Shown here: positions 22,783 through 32,397 of the stretch, one piece after another
How the letters are laid out: the number at the start of each line of letters is the position of its first letter
How positions within the stretch are numbered: the first letter of the stretch is position 1
Assembly: GCA_027625915.1 (NCBI GenBank)
Contig: JANTQA010000021.1
Location: 2,666,001 to 2,730,000, forward strand
Length of the DNA stretch: 64,000 nucleotides
Reading direction: 5' to 3'
Source of the DNA: Anaeramoeba flamelloides
Lineage: Eukaryota > Metamonada > Anaeramoebidae
The notes under the pieces: generated by a model
Told to the model about the DNA's origin: nothing
The model's database searches: none
What the model saw: the letters and a program-made list of their open reading frames with translations, nothing else
Program-made: the position numbers and the translations under genes

Positions 22783-24616
22783 AAAAAAATCAAATTTTTT
22801 CAAAGACAGTTGATAAAAAATCAAAAAAAAAAAACCAACTGTCCATTTTTATGAAGAACACTCATTAAAACAGACACGATTATTTTATTTAAAATTTTGT
22901 CGTTTAATTATTTCTAAGAAATCGTTAATGCTTCGTTGAGAGGTAGTTGTTTAGTAGCTGCCATTTTTTCTTCTTTTTGATCCAATCTTTTTTGATCGTT
23001 CCAGTTTTTGTTTTTGTCTTTTCTTTTTATTTTCAAGTTAACCATACCAACTAGTTTCTGTACTTCGAGTATTAGTAGATAACCACTTAATTTTTCTCCT
23101 TAGTAACACTTATTCCCAATAAAAAGGAAATTCAACAAGGGAAAAAATAGAAAAAAATAAAATTATCTCAATTTTAATTCCCTTTGAATTATTGTTTGCC
23201 AAAATCCTATTTCGATATTATTATCAAATTGTAACCTTAAAAAAATAAAAACTTTTAAACGAAAAAAAAATAAATGAATAAATTATAGAAAAAATATTTC
23301 ATCTTTTCAATATTTTTGTTAATTTAATATCTTCATTTAAATCAGATTAACATTATCTAACCTTCTCTCTTTTATTATTAAATTTAATTTTAACTGGAAA
23401 TTATTTTTTTAATTTCTTAATAAAGAAACCAATAGAATTTCAATTTCTAAAAATTATTTTATTCGAAATTGAGACAAAATTATTCCCTTAAATAATTTTG
23501 TTTAAAAAAAGAAAAATTATAAAATACTAACAAAAATAACAAATTTAGATAATGCTTTTTATTTTTGGGACAGTTGATCTATAATAATCCACAGTATTTT
23601 TCAATCCTGTGGGAGTGGATAAATTTTATTTTATATTTTATTTTATTCAAACCGTAAAATAATTTCTAATGTAACAAACATTTATTTTCTACAATCATAT
23701 TACTCTATTGCATAAATTTTTATTTAAAATTTATTGATAAATAATATTTTCATTGTATATATATATATCTTCATCATCTTAAAACCATTTTAAAATTTTT
23801 TATCTAATAGGGAAATTAAACTGCGACTTGCGAAAAATATGTGTTAACCTTGTGCCATTTCCAAGATTGCATATTTTTTCCCCTTCAATGTTTCCAATAA
23901 ACTGTACAACTTTCCATGGTGATCATAAAACGAAGATAAATCAAGTATACAAATCAATCTTTGATGAATCAAATTTTTTAAATTCGATCGATCCAAAAGA
24001 AGGAAAATTCTTAGCAAGTCAATCAATTTTTGAAGGGGTTAAAAATATGAATTTAGTAGAAGAAGAATTATCACAATTACCTAATAATAATAATAATTTT
24101 AATAAATGGATGAACAATCCAATCAATATTGCATATAATAAAAAAAATCCCTTTCAGAAATCTTTTAGTGTATATAATTTATTGAATACTACTTCAATAA
24201 CAATCGGATTGAATGAATATCTAAATCTTTTTACGACAAATTTTAAAAAATCTTTGAGTATGAGACCATTGATAAGTGAAGGGTTAACTGATGGTGAATG
24301 TAGCGAAGCTCGAAGTAATTTGAAAGACCTTATTCACGATTACCAAATATGTACAAATACCGATATTAATTTCTCAATGTCAGATGAAGAAGAGGAGGAG
24401 GAGGCTGAAATTGATGAGGAATATGAAAAAGATGATGATGATGAAGATGATGATGAAGAAGAAGATGATGAATATGAAGAAGACGATGATGAAGAAGACG
24501 ATGATGAAGAAGAAGAATATGGTGATGAAAATGACGATTATGAAGAAGGCCAATATGAAGAACAAGATGATGAAGATGACGATGATGAAGAAGAAAACGA
24601 AGAACATGAAGAATAA
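18904..24616 (+). CDS. divergent beta-tubulin with a long acidic tail
   Basis: Exons 18904-19072, 19907-20470, 23811-24616; both introns are GT-AG, phase 1; 512 aa against about 445 for usual beta-tubulin. Tubulin marks in order: GECGNQIGNEYW (nucleotide-binding Cys12 kept; usual Gln11 is Glu), HVDLDP, SGGTGSGLGS (141-146), SIYNTVLSLHYLAEN, SGISSSMRFPG, KLNCDLRKICVNLVPFPRLH, and SEGLTDGECSEARSNLKDL. Lys in DLRK places it with beta rather than alpha. It departs from beta-tubulin in several ways: MNQV replaces the MREI autoregulation motif, the M-loop (TVPELTQQ region) is unrecognisable, and HWYTGEGMDE is altered. Residues 436-512 are a tail of which I count 62 of 77 as Asp/Glu, with five Tyr. 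A role in specialised microtubules is inference. The frame is intact, so it is not an obvious pseudogene. Confidence 0.88.
19540..19640 (+). repeat. family K solo arm in tubulin intron 1
   Basis: GATCAGCTAAGAACCAAAAT, AACAAGTTGCCACACCC and GGGATTGTAAACCTTAA match the arms of the K palindrome at 15905-16490. No second arm is present here. Confidence 0.6.
19655..19760 (+). repeat. family D right terminus, solo
   Basis: TTTTACGCTTAAATTTCTGA, GAGAATTTAAG and CTAGAGTATAATTTACACTT match the right end of the large D elements near 13515-13590, and, inverted, 57456-57540. Confidence 0.55.
20600..21160 (+). repeat. family C dispersed repeat, copy 2
   Basis: Shares ordered blocks with 35725-36275, including the end block CCCCTTTGACTGAAAAAGAG (21135-21155). 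It lies at the 5' side of the tubulin giant intron and is directly followed by family E. Confidence 0.6.
21250..21900 (+). repeat. family E dispersed element, copy 2
   Basis: Matches 5960-6620 in the RhoGAP giant intron (GACGAATTTGAAGATTTTTT, ACTCATCAAATGCTGATTTA and others). No coding potential seen. Confidence 0.6.
22331..22632. mobile_element. family B foldback element, copy 1 (in intron)
   Basis: About 80-bp arms at 22332-22411 and 22537-22617 are near-perfect inverted copies (GGTTTTCTTGAG ... AAAGTGTT and its inverse). An inner palindrome at 22467-22530 is built on TTTACTTTAGAAATAAAC. The right end is CTAGGCACTCTACGACAC. Other copies are near 27124, 28480, 50083, 57893 and 62748. No ORF; a non-autonomous foldback element. 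Confidence 0.65.
24377..24613 (+). repeat. GAA/GAT-rich simple repeat coding the tubulin tail
   Basis: Imperfect trinucleotide runs of GAA, GAT and GAC encode the acidic tubulin tail. Such runs can change length by slippage. The opposite strand gives a 75-codon open frame of F and I that is only a shadow. Confidence 0.85.
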
Positions 24617-25794
24617 AAATGATTAAGAAGAGTTATACTAGGAATATGATAAAGGGGATAACGAATAGGAGGAATTATCGTTAAGAAGAGTATATTTGTA
24701 GTTTTTTTTATTTATGAATAAATGTGAAATTAATTTAAATCTAAATTATATAAAGAGAAAGTATTTTTGATTCACTACTTTTTTTGATTTTTTTTTTATT
24801 TATCAAATTAATTTTGTTCGAAAAAAGTTGTTTTTTTTTTTTTTAATAGTTTTAATCTTTCGAAGTATTCACTATAAAGTTGATTAATCAACCTTTTTTT
24901 TACCTAAATTTTGTAAATCCCATTTTCTCAACTTCAGTTTAATTTTGAAAAATTATTTTATTATTTTTTAAATTGTACTTAATAATTCATCATATTAATT
25001 CAAAAACAATTATGAATTTAAATTTTTTAATTTCAAAATTAAATAGCAACTTTTTAAAGATTCGATTTTTCAATTGATATTATAATTTCCACAATTTAAA
25101 ATTTTTAAATAATGGAATATTTTCTATTTTTTTTTATGAAAAAAAAATCAGCAATGATTATCTATTTTTATAAAAAAAAATTTTACTTTTGATCTTTTAT
25201 TTTTCAAGTTTCTTTTTAACTAATCGGACTTGAAGAAACAAATATCATACCCACTTACTATTTATTATCATATTCTTGGTATCCTTAATATGTAAGATTT
25301 CTAGAAACAAAAAACCTTGTTTTAGTAATAAACATCCCCTTTAACAAGTCTATGTTTTATTTGAACAATACGTATCTTAATAATCGTTAAAAAAAATAAT
25401 AATATACATAAATATATAATTACAAAAATTAACTATATTTTAAAAATTGTGACTTATCTGAAATAATTTTTTTATAAAAAATATTGTTTAGTATTCAAAA
25501 AAAAAAAACCAGATATTGAATTTTATGAATATTTTAATATAAAATTATTCTAAAAATATAAAAAACATGATATTTTGATAATTTATAAAAAGAAATTCCA
25601 ACATAAAAAAAAGGTATATCAAAATTTTTGAAAAGAATCATTACAATATTTTTTATTACTGAACTTTTACTTGAATGAGTTAACAGGAAATTTTTTTACT
25701 TTTAGATTCAAATAATTTTCATTTAATACGAAAAATAAAAAAAAAAATTATTTAAAATGAAATTTTAATTTTTCTTATTGAAATATTATAAAGG

Positions 25795-26400
25795 AGGTTA
25801 ACTTAGCCTATTCCAAGGGGAGCTCTAATAATCTCTTTTATTTGCTCTAATTTTACTTTTTCTCTTATTAAAAATCATATCATTACAGCCAGTTCCACTT
25901 TTAAGGCACAAAATTTCAAAGAAATTTAAGGCACAAACCTTCAACGAAATTTAAGGCACTATAAAAATCTCAAATTAAGGCACAAAATTTGTATTTTTTT
26001 TACAATTTATTTTACTAAAATCTGAATTTTGTGTTTTAATTTGAGATTTTTATTGTGCCTTAAATTTCGTTGAAATTTTGTGCCTTAAAAGTGGAACTGA
26101 CTGTAAAAGACCATTTTTCAAATGTTTTCTGATGATTTAATTTTAATTGTTAAAGGAAATAAAAATCAATTAAATCAATATTTAATTGAAATATATGACA
26201 TTATTGATTTATTTGGATTAAAACCTAATAAAATTAAAACAATTGTATCAAGAATTTTTTAAAAAATATAATATTTAGATATTTATTTAGATCAAATTTC
26301 AAATATATTTTATAATCTGAATAAGGCCAAAGAAACTTATAACAACTACGAAGAATTTTTTAATAAAAATTACATTATGTAAAATATTTTAGAAATTAAA
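25795..26400 (+). pseudogene. LINE-type reverse transcriptase fragment, interrupted
   Basis: Before the A element one frame reads PIPRGALIISFI (about 25808-25845), resembling RT motif B (PQGxxLSPxLF). After it, MFSDDLILIVKGNK (about 26119-26165) matches the YADD motif C region and DLFGLKPNKIKT (26205-26245) matches the next conserved block. The whole is a decayed fragment of a non-LTR retrotransposon; no full ORF remains and the 5' end was not found. Confidence 0.6.
25884..26105. mobile_element. family A palindromic MITE, copy 1 (inside LINE)
   Basis: About 222 bp, bounded by TA; left TACAGCCAGTTCCACTTTTA, right the inverse ending GTGGAACTGACTGTA. The arms repeat AAGGCACAAA and CTCAAATTAAGGCAC around a short A+T loop. 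It splits the RT fragment between motifs B and C. CAGT-starting inverted repeats with a TA duplication are typical of Tc1/mariner-derived MITEs; that family assignment is inference. Confidence 0.75.
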
Positions 26401-26695
26401 ACCCATTCCAAATATTAGTATACACACAAAATCAACAATAATTAAAAAAAATAATAACTCAATTTATTATATTTTCGTTAAAGTAAAATAAAACCACATT
26501 TTAGTTACATAGTATTAATTTTTTATAAGTAATCATTTTACATTCAAAAAAAGAAAAAAATATAAAATGAAAAAAATAAATCTAGTTGTGTCCATAATAA
26601 TGAAACGAGCTGAACAAAAAATAAATTACTAAATTTGTTGAAAAATCACGAAAAAATGTTGATCAATCAAATGATAGGAAAAAGTCTGTCAACTG

Positions 26696-26920
26696 TAAGC
26701 TAAATTTCCAAAATAGGGGTAGATTTTTCATCAGAAAAAAATTTGTTGAATTGTTTTTTAATTTGAATAATAATGTATTTCACTAAAGTGTTTCGAGATA
26801 ATAACCAAAATAGATTAATGAATAAAAATATAGTGAAATCCTTTTATTTTTTGAAAGCTAAATGAAAAAAGAAAAAAATAATAAAAAAAAAGTTTGCCCC
26901 TAATTTTGAAATTTGGCTTA
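26696..26920. mobile_element. family G MITE, copy 1
   Basis: About 225 bp. Left TAAGCTAAATTTCCAAAATA then GGGG; right GCCCCTAATTTTGAAATTTG then GCTTA, which is its inverse. The ends fit a TA duplication. The second copy is at 34663-34892 with a closely matching interior (GATAATAACCAA...ATAAAAATATAGTG). Confidence 0.65.
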
Positions 26921-27123
26921 TATAATTTTTAATAAAAATAAAGTGAAAACAAAAAATCTTTAAAATAGTAAAAAACATATAAATTCGGGTACCCATTCCC
27001 CACTCTGAGAGTTGTGGAATACCAATGATTAATCACAGAATGTGGAATTTTTATCTATAATCGATAAACTTTCTATCGGGGTTTTGCCCCTCCTGTGTAT
27101 TCTGGGGACGTTTCTTCAAGTTC

Positions 27124-27385
27124 CGTAGAGTGCCTAGGTTTTCTTGATGTTTTCTATTTTATTTATCAAATCTTTCGATTTTCCAAATAAATAGAAAACT
27201 CAAGAAAAACTAACCGCGATTTTTCTAAATTTAAGAAATTAAAAAATAATTTTGAAATTTTCTTTTTATTTCTCAAATCAAAAAAAAAAGCTAATGGTGG
27301 TTTTCCAGAATTATAAAGAATTCAGTAAAAATCTATGATTTTACTCAATTCCTTTAAATTTTGGAAAACCTAACGACAGTGGGTA
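27124..27385. mobile_element. family B foldback element, copy 2
   Basis: Begins GTAGAGTGCCTAGGTTTTCT and contains hairpins TTTTCCAAATAAATAGAAAA, GGTTTTCCAGAATT and ...AATTTTGGAAAACCTAACG. Shorter than the copy in the tubulin intron; part of the central palindrome is missing. Confidence 0.55.
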
Positions 27386-27532
27386 GTTTCTATTTGTCCA
27401 TGAAAATGATAAATTTATTTTTTATATATTTTTTAATTATTTTTCTTCTTCTCTTTTTTTTTTATTTGATGATTTTTCTTTAATTACTCCTTTCTATAAA
27501 TAAATAAATAAATAAATTGCATGTAATTTTTA

Positions 27533-27733
27533 TACAGTCAGTTTCACTTTTAAGGCACAAACTTTCAACGAAATTTAAGGCACAAAAAAAATCTCAAATT
27601 AAAGCACAAAATTCAAATTCTAGAAAAAATAAATTGTAAAAAAAAAAATTCCAAATTTTGTGCCTTAATTTGAGATTTTTTTGTGCCTTAAATTTCGTTG
27701 AAAGTTTGTGCCTTAAAAGTGAAACTGACTGTA
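27533..27733. mobile_element. family A palindromic MITE, copy 2
   Basis: 201 bp bounded by TA. Left TACAGTCAGTTTCACTTTTA, right the exact inverse (AAAAGTGAAACTGACTGTA). The C-to-T change at the same spot in both arms shows that the two arms match each other better than they match other copies. Confidence 0.8.
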
Positions 27734-27884
27734 TTTAAAAAACTCAACACTAACCTTCTATCAAACTTCGAAAAAAAAAAATAAGATCTAAAAAAACAGA
27801 TTAGGAAACTGCAAAAAAGGGAAATGAACACAAATCAAAATAGACAAAAAATGTCATATATTGTAACTACAAAAATATCTCAAA

Positions 27885-30005
27885 ATTGAATGGGAATTGT
27901 GGTATTGTTATTCTTTCCAATTGTTTAAAATGTGTCCAAATTATTGGAATTTAGTTTAGATTATATAAATCTTTGATATTAAGTCAATTAAAATATAAGT
28001 TAGAAATATATAATCTTGAAATAAAATCTATCAATTATATAATTTTTTGGATTAATTTATAAATTTACTATTGGAATCTGCAAAATAAATAAAAACACAC
28101 CAATTCTTATTAAAAAAATGAAAAATATGGTAATCTCAGTAAAATTTAAATTTAAAAATAAAATAAAATTATTTTTTACTATTATTAAGAAAAATTAATA
28201 AACTTTAATCAAAGAATGAATAATAAAATCAAATGGAATTTAAAAGATTTTATCAAACAAAAAAAGATATTCTTACATACGCATATTATTAGTTGCTGAA
28301 TTTCAAAAGTTGGGAGTGTCATTAAGTTTAACCAAAAGTTAAATGATAGCTAAATTAAATATTTTACACAATTCTTTTTAATCTTCAAAAACTTCAATTA
28401 ACTATTTTTTTAATGAATTAAATGAATTGAAAATTAAAGAAATTTTCTTTATATTTCCTAAATTAAAAAAAAAAGCTTTAATATTTCCGAGTGTTGAAAA
28501 GAATAGAGTAAAATCTTTGATTTTTCTAGATACTTTTGAATTCTGGAAAAGAGAAGTTAGGTTTTTTTGAATTTTCTGTTTATTGGGGAAATTGATTGTT
28601 TTTTCTTTAGGTTTTTTTGATTTTTCTATACATTTGAGAAGTTTTATAGGTTTTTTTATATTTTATATTTTATTTGTAAAATCTTTTGATTTTCTAAATA
28701 AATAGAAAACCTCAAAAAAACCTAGAACACTTCATAAATAAAAAAGAAAACCTCAAGAAAATCTAGGTACTCTACCGTACTTGAAGACATACCTGAAAAA
28801 AATATTTATCAAGAATTATAAATCAAAGTTATTTCTTAAAATCCAAAAATATTAAAGTTGTTCCTAAAGTATAACCATTATATAATTCAGAATATTTACT
28901 AATTTTTTAAAGTAAGATTACTTCACAGCTAATAACAATTCAAATAAATTTTGTATTCTATGTTTAAAATACGAACCTGTAGAATTAAACTTTGTTTCTG
29001 TATTCTTATATTTTGTTTCAATCAAAGGTGGCCAACATTTTTTTCAAATAAAAAATATTTTATATAATTACAATTTGAAGAACAAATAAGAAATAAACAT
29101 AATAATTTTATATCAAAGAATTGTTGATATATTAATGAAATATAACTAATTAATAAATAGATTTACTCCTCAATTCAAAAATTCAGATTCTTAGGGTTTT
29201 TTGAGTAAAACAAAAATGTTCATTTTAATCCCCAACTGTTATTTGAATAATAATAAGGAAACAATTTGTACTTTAATTTTTCATACTTTTCTTTTAGAAA
29301 TAAAATCTTCAAATGAATTAGGTTTTAATTTGGGTCTCAATTAGAAAAAGGAAATGAAAATGAAGTGAAAATTTTTTACATTTGTTAAACAAATATCAAG
29401 ATCAAAGATCAAATAGAATTGCAATAGAAATCAATATGATTTCTATACAATCATTTCCACTATTTCAATAACCTTGGAATAACACATGTTTACCAAGTGA
29501 GTATTGATATTATGATAAAAAAATTTTTCAAATGAATATCTTTTCCAATAAAAATTTAAAAAAAAAAACAAAAATGTGTAGAAATATAAAAAATTTGATT
29601 TCAATTTTGAAAATTTCCAAAATAATTTTTTTCTCATAATATCCATGCAAACCCTTTAAACATATATAATTTATCAATTATAACTCGACCACTTTGATGG
29701 GAAAATTTTTTAATAGAAAATATTGTCCTTTTTTTGGTATGTATTTTTTTTCATTTAGGTTTAAAATATAATCAGAAGGGAATTACAGAAAATATTGATC
29801 ATTTTTTATGGGTGTTTACTTTCTGTGAGAAAGGTAGCTTAATATTTCAAAAAAAATACAAGTTAGAAATCTTAATGAATTAATTTTAAACTAAGATAGT
29901 TTGTAATTATTTTCAGTAATTAATAATTGAGAAATATAGGATTTCAGACTTAAAATTCATGAAATGGAATTTAAGTCTAAGAAAAAATAGTGTAAATTCT
30001 ACTTT
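27885..30005 (+). repeat. family D large dispersed element, copy 2
   Basis: Runs parallel to 12108-13610: GAATGGGAATTGTGGTATTG, TGTCCAAATTATTGG, AATGAATAATAAAATCAAAT, a B hairpin segment at 28480-28780, then ATAACAATTCAAATAAATTT, and after an interruption at about 29000-29755, TTACAGAAAATATTGATC and the right end near 29935-29995. No ORF of its own. The interrupting block holds a piece resembling the J right end near 29340-29395. Confidence 0.55.
28480..28780. repeat. family B segment, copy 3 (inside D)
   Basis: Hairpin halves TTGAAAAGAATAGAGTAAAA and TTTTGAATTCTGGAAAAG are followed by GTTAGGTTTTTTTGAATTTT... and the inverse CTCAAGAAAATCTAGGTACT, CTACC at the end. Same relative place in D as the B-type segment at 12945-13125. 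Confidence 0.5.
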
Positions 30006-30047
30006 TTGTTTAATGGAAAAAAAGAAAAAAAAAAAGATTTTTTTTTA

Positions 30048-30049
<2 letters not shown>

Positions 30050-30095
<46 letters not shown>
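30050..30095. repeat. TA dinucleotide tract
   Basis: Uninterrupted alternating T and A for about 45 bases, just beyond the right end of the second D element. Similar tracts lie near 11591-11621 and 17230-17272. Confidence 0.9.
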
Positions 30096-30099
<4 letters not shown>

Positions 30100-31167
30100 G
30101 ACATATATTTTCTGAATTTACTTGGAGTTTATTGATATTTTACAGAATCATTTTTTTTTTTTTTTTCAACTTTCAGTTATCAAAAAAGTAAATGAAAAAC
30201 AAAAAAAGTTGAATTTATTTAAAACAAAGAAAAAAAAAAAGAAAAACATAAAAACTAACTCAAATAAAAAGAAAAAATAATTTTGATCTCGTAAATAAAA
30301 ATTTGATTAAAAACAAAAAAAAAGTATACATCTCAAAATTTAAAATTAATTTTGATAACAATATAAGATAAAACCAAACAAAATCAGTTCCAATAACATT
30401 ATTAAGTAAATCTAGTTTTTTGAAAAATATTTTAGATCCAATATCGAAATTGTATTTAGGAAAAAAAAAAAAACTAGTATAAATTATAAAAATAATTATT
30501 TGGAATGTTTATTATAATTCATAAACTATAATACCTCTTAATTAAACTTAGTTTTTCATTATTTGTAAATATTTTTTACAAATAACAGTTTACCAAAATA
30601 ATTATTTTTTATATTTATTTGCATTTTTTTTTTTTTTTCTTTTTTTTTTTGTTTTATCACTTTTGCTTTTATAACCAGAAAAATAATTTGTATGTGTCAA
30701 TAAGAATAATAATCATTCAACTATAAATATAAAATATTAAATTAACAATTTAATATTAAACATAATAATTCATTTTGACAGTATTTTCAAAATTATGAAA
30801 AAAAGAAGAAAAAAAAAGAATTTTATTTTGATTTTTTTTGTGTTAGATTTTTTGAATTTTTTATAAATCCATTTTTTTTATAATAATTTTTTATTTAAAA
30901 TTAAAATATCCAAGGGTGCATTTAGGTTTTTCTTTTGGCTGATTTACTGTATATTTGAATAAAGATATGTTTTTTTTTTTTTATTTAATTTGTAGTGATA
31001 AATAGTAATTTAAAAGCTAAAAAAATATGACTACTTTCATTGTATTTTTTTCCATTTTATTTTTAAAATTCTTTCCAATTATTTTATCTTTCGAGGAATC
31101 TGTAGAAATTAGTTTAAATTTTCTAAAAATGAAAATTGAAGAATAATTAGACTTCTGTACGATTTCT

Positions 31168-32397
31168 CTAATATTGTTTTAATATTTTTTTTATCTTATG
31201 TTTTTTTGATTTGAGTTTTTTTTTGCTTAATTTTTTTAATCTATCAAAATTTGGATCTCGATTTGTTTCTATTTTTTTTAGAGAATTTATGGTTGTTTTG
31301 TTTTTTTTCAATAACTCTAAATATTTAACTGATGTCTTGGTAAATTTGATGTTGAGTTCCTCAATTGATTTTTTTTTATCTTGAAGTTCTTCTTTAATCT
31401 TGTCTTGGATTAATTCTAAATTTTTTTGTTCTTCAAGTAATTGGTTAATTTCTTGAGTGAAATTTGTGTTTCTTAATTCAGATTGCTTCTTTTGGTTGTT
31501 CTTTTGAATTAAGGTATATAATTCTGTTAATTGGGTTAATTCAACATTTATTGTTTCTTTAAATTGATGGTTGGTATCATACTCCTTTGCTTGTTCGTAA
31601 TACAGTTTACTCTTTTCGTACTTTTTCAAAAAGTTATACGATCTCGCCAAAGCAAGATTGTTTTGTGTTATTGTCGAATTGTTCCCAATTTTATATGCCC
31701 TTTTGTTATATAATAAACCTTTTTTATAATTACCAATTTCTTCATTGATTTTTGCCAAGAATAATAAAACCATGTTATTGTGAGGTTGCTGTTTCTCTAT
31801 TTGTTGTAAATCTAATAAAGCCAATTCTTTTTCTTTTATTTTGTAATAAAATAATGAGCGATAATAGAGTGCTTTCAAATGATCCTTGTTCAAATTAGTT
31901 TTATAACTGCTCTTTTCAATGTAGTCTGTTATGATTTTAATGGGGTATTTAAAGCCTATGTGTTTTGCAACGATCTTGGATAATAAATTTTCAATTATTC
32001 CCCATCTATAATCAGTTAGCTCCAAAAAATCATCAAGTAAGTCAAAATAATAGTTATTAAATTGGGTTTTTTCAATGAGGGTATTGATTTCATTGAGATA
32101 GATTGATTTTAATATTTTCGGATAGGTTTTGTTATTTGTTTTGTCCAATTGAAGAGTTAGCTTGAGCAAATTCAGCGAATCATGTGTCTTGTTCATTTGA
32201 TAGTTGTTGATCCCAAGACAACAATAGATCAAGATTTTTTGTGGGTACTGTTTTTGTTGGTCGTTGGCAAATTCGTAGGCTTGATGGTACTCTTGTGAGT
32301 TCACCAAAGAATGCCAAATGCCATTGATCGAAAAATTATCGTCTGTTTCGTCTTTTAATAATTCTTGAATTAAACTTTGTTTCAATACACGACTCAT
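31168..32397 (-). CDS. TPR and coiled-coil protein, function unknown
   Basis: Single exon, 409 aa, ATG at 32397 in an A-rich context (TTCAAATG), stop TAG. Residues 27-90 and 172-275 have the helix-pair spacing of tetratricopeptide repeats (ALYYRSLFYYKIKEKELALLDL, LALARSYNFLKKYEKSKLYY), which usually form protein-binding scaffolds. Residues 280-375 are strongly coiled-coil (EEQKNLELIQDKIKEELQDK). The last 25 residues are very basic (KKKLKSKKHKIKK), as in nuclear or RNA-linked proteins. The N-terminal part (SQEYHQAYEFANDQQKQYP) recalls the first repeats of TPR scaffold proteins. I do not recognise a specific family. No link to the neighbours is visible. Confidence 0.8.
   Translation of the reverse strand: MSRVLKQSLIQELLKDETDDNFSINGIWHSLVNSQEYHQAYEFANDQQKQYPQKILIYCCLGINNYQMNKTHDSLNLLKLTLQLDKTNNKTYPKILKSIYLNEINTLIEKTQFNNYYFDLLDDFLELTDYRWGIIENLLSKIVAKHIGFKYPIKIITDYIEKSSYKTNLNKDHLKALYYRSLFYYKIKEKELALLDLQQIEKQQPHNNMVLLFLAKINEEIGNYKKGLLYNKRAYKIGNNSTITQNNLALARSYNFLKKYEKSKLYYEQAKEYDTNHQFKETINVELTQLTELYTLIQKNNQKKQSELRNTNFTQEINQLLEEQKNLELIQDKIKEELQDKKKSIEELNIKFTKTSVKYLELLKKNKTTINSLKKIETNRDPNFDRLKKLSKKKLKSKKHKIKKILKQY

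Larger units (their letters stand above)
20471..23810 (+). other. giant tubulin intron 2 (3,340 bp)
   Basis: Donor G|GTAAAA after RFPG and acceptor CTAATAG|GG before KLNCDLRK join conserved tubulin sequence in phase. Inside lie family C (about 20600-21160), family E (about 21250-21900), a B palindrome (22331-22632) and long A or T runs. Between 22640 and 23810 I see only A+T-rich sequence. Confidence 0.85.
24617..31167. other. repeat-rich intergenic region
   Basis: No host gene recognised between the tubulin and TPR genes. It holds LINE RT pieces interrupted by an A element (25795-26400), a G element, a B element, another A element and the large D element with an inner insertion, plus a TA-dinucleotide tract at about 30050-30095. 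The stretches 24620-25790 and 30200-31160 show only A+T-rich sequence. Confidence 0.6.

Noticed and set aside
24380-24626. Alternative frames over the tubulin acidic tail on both strands
   Set aside because: GAA/GAT repeats leave all frames open; products are only K/M or F/I runs.
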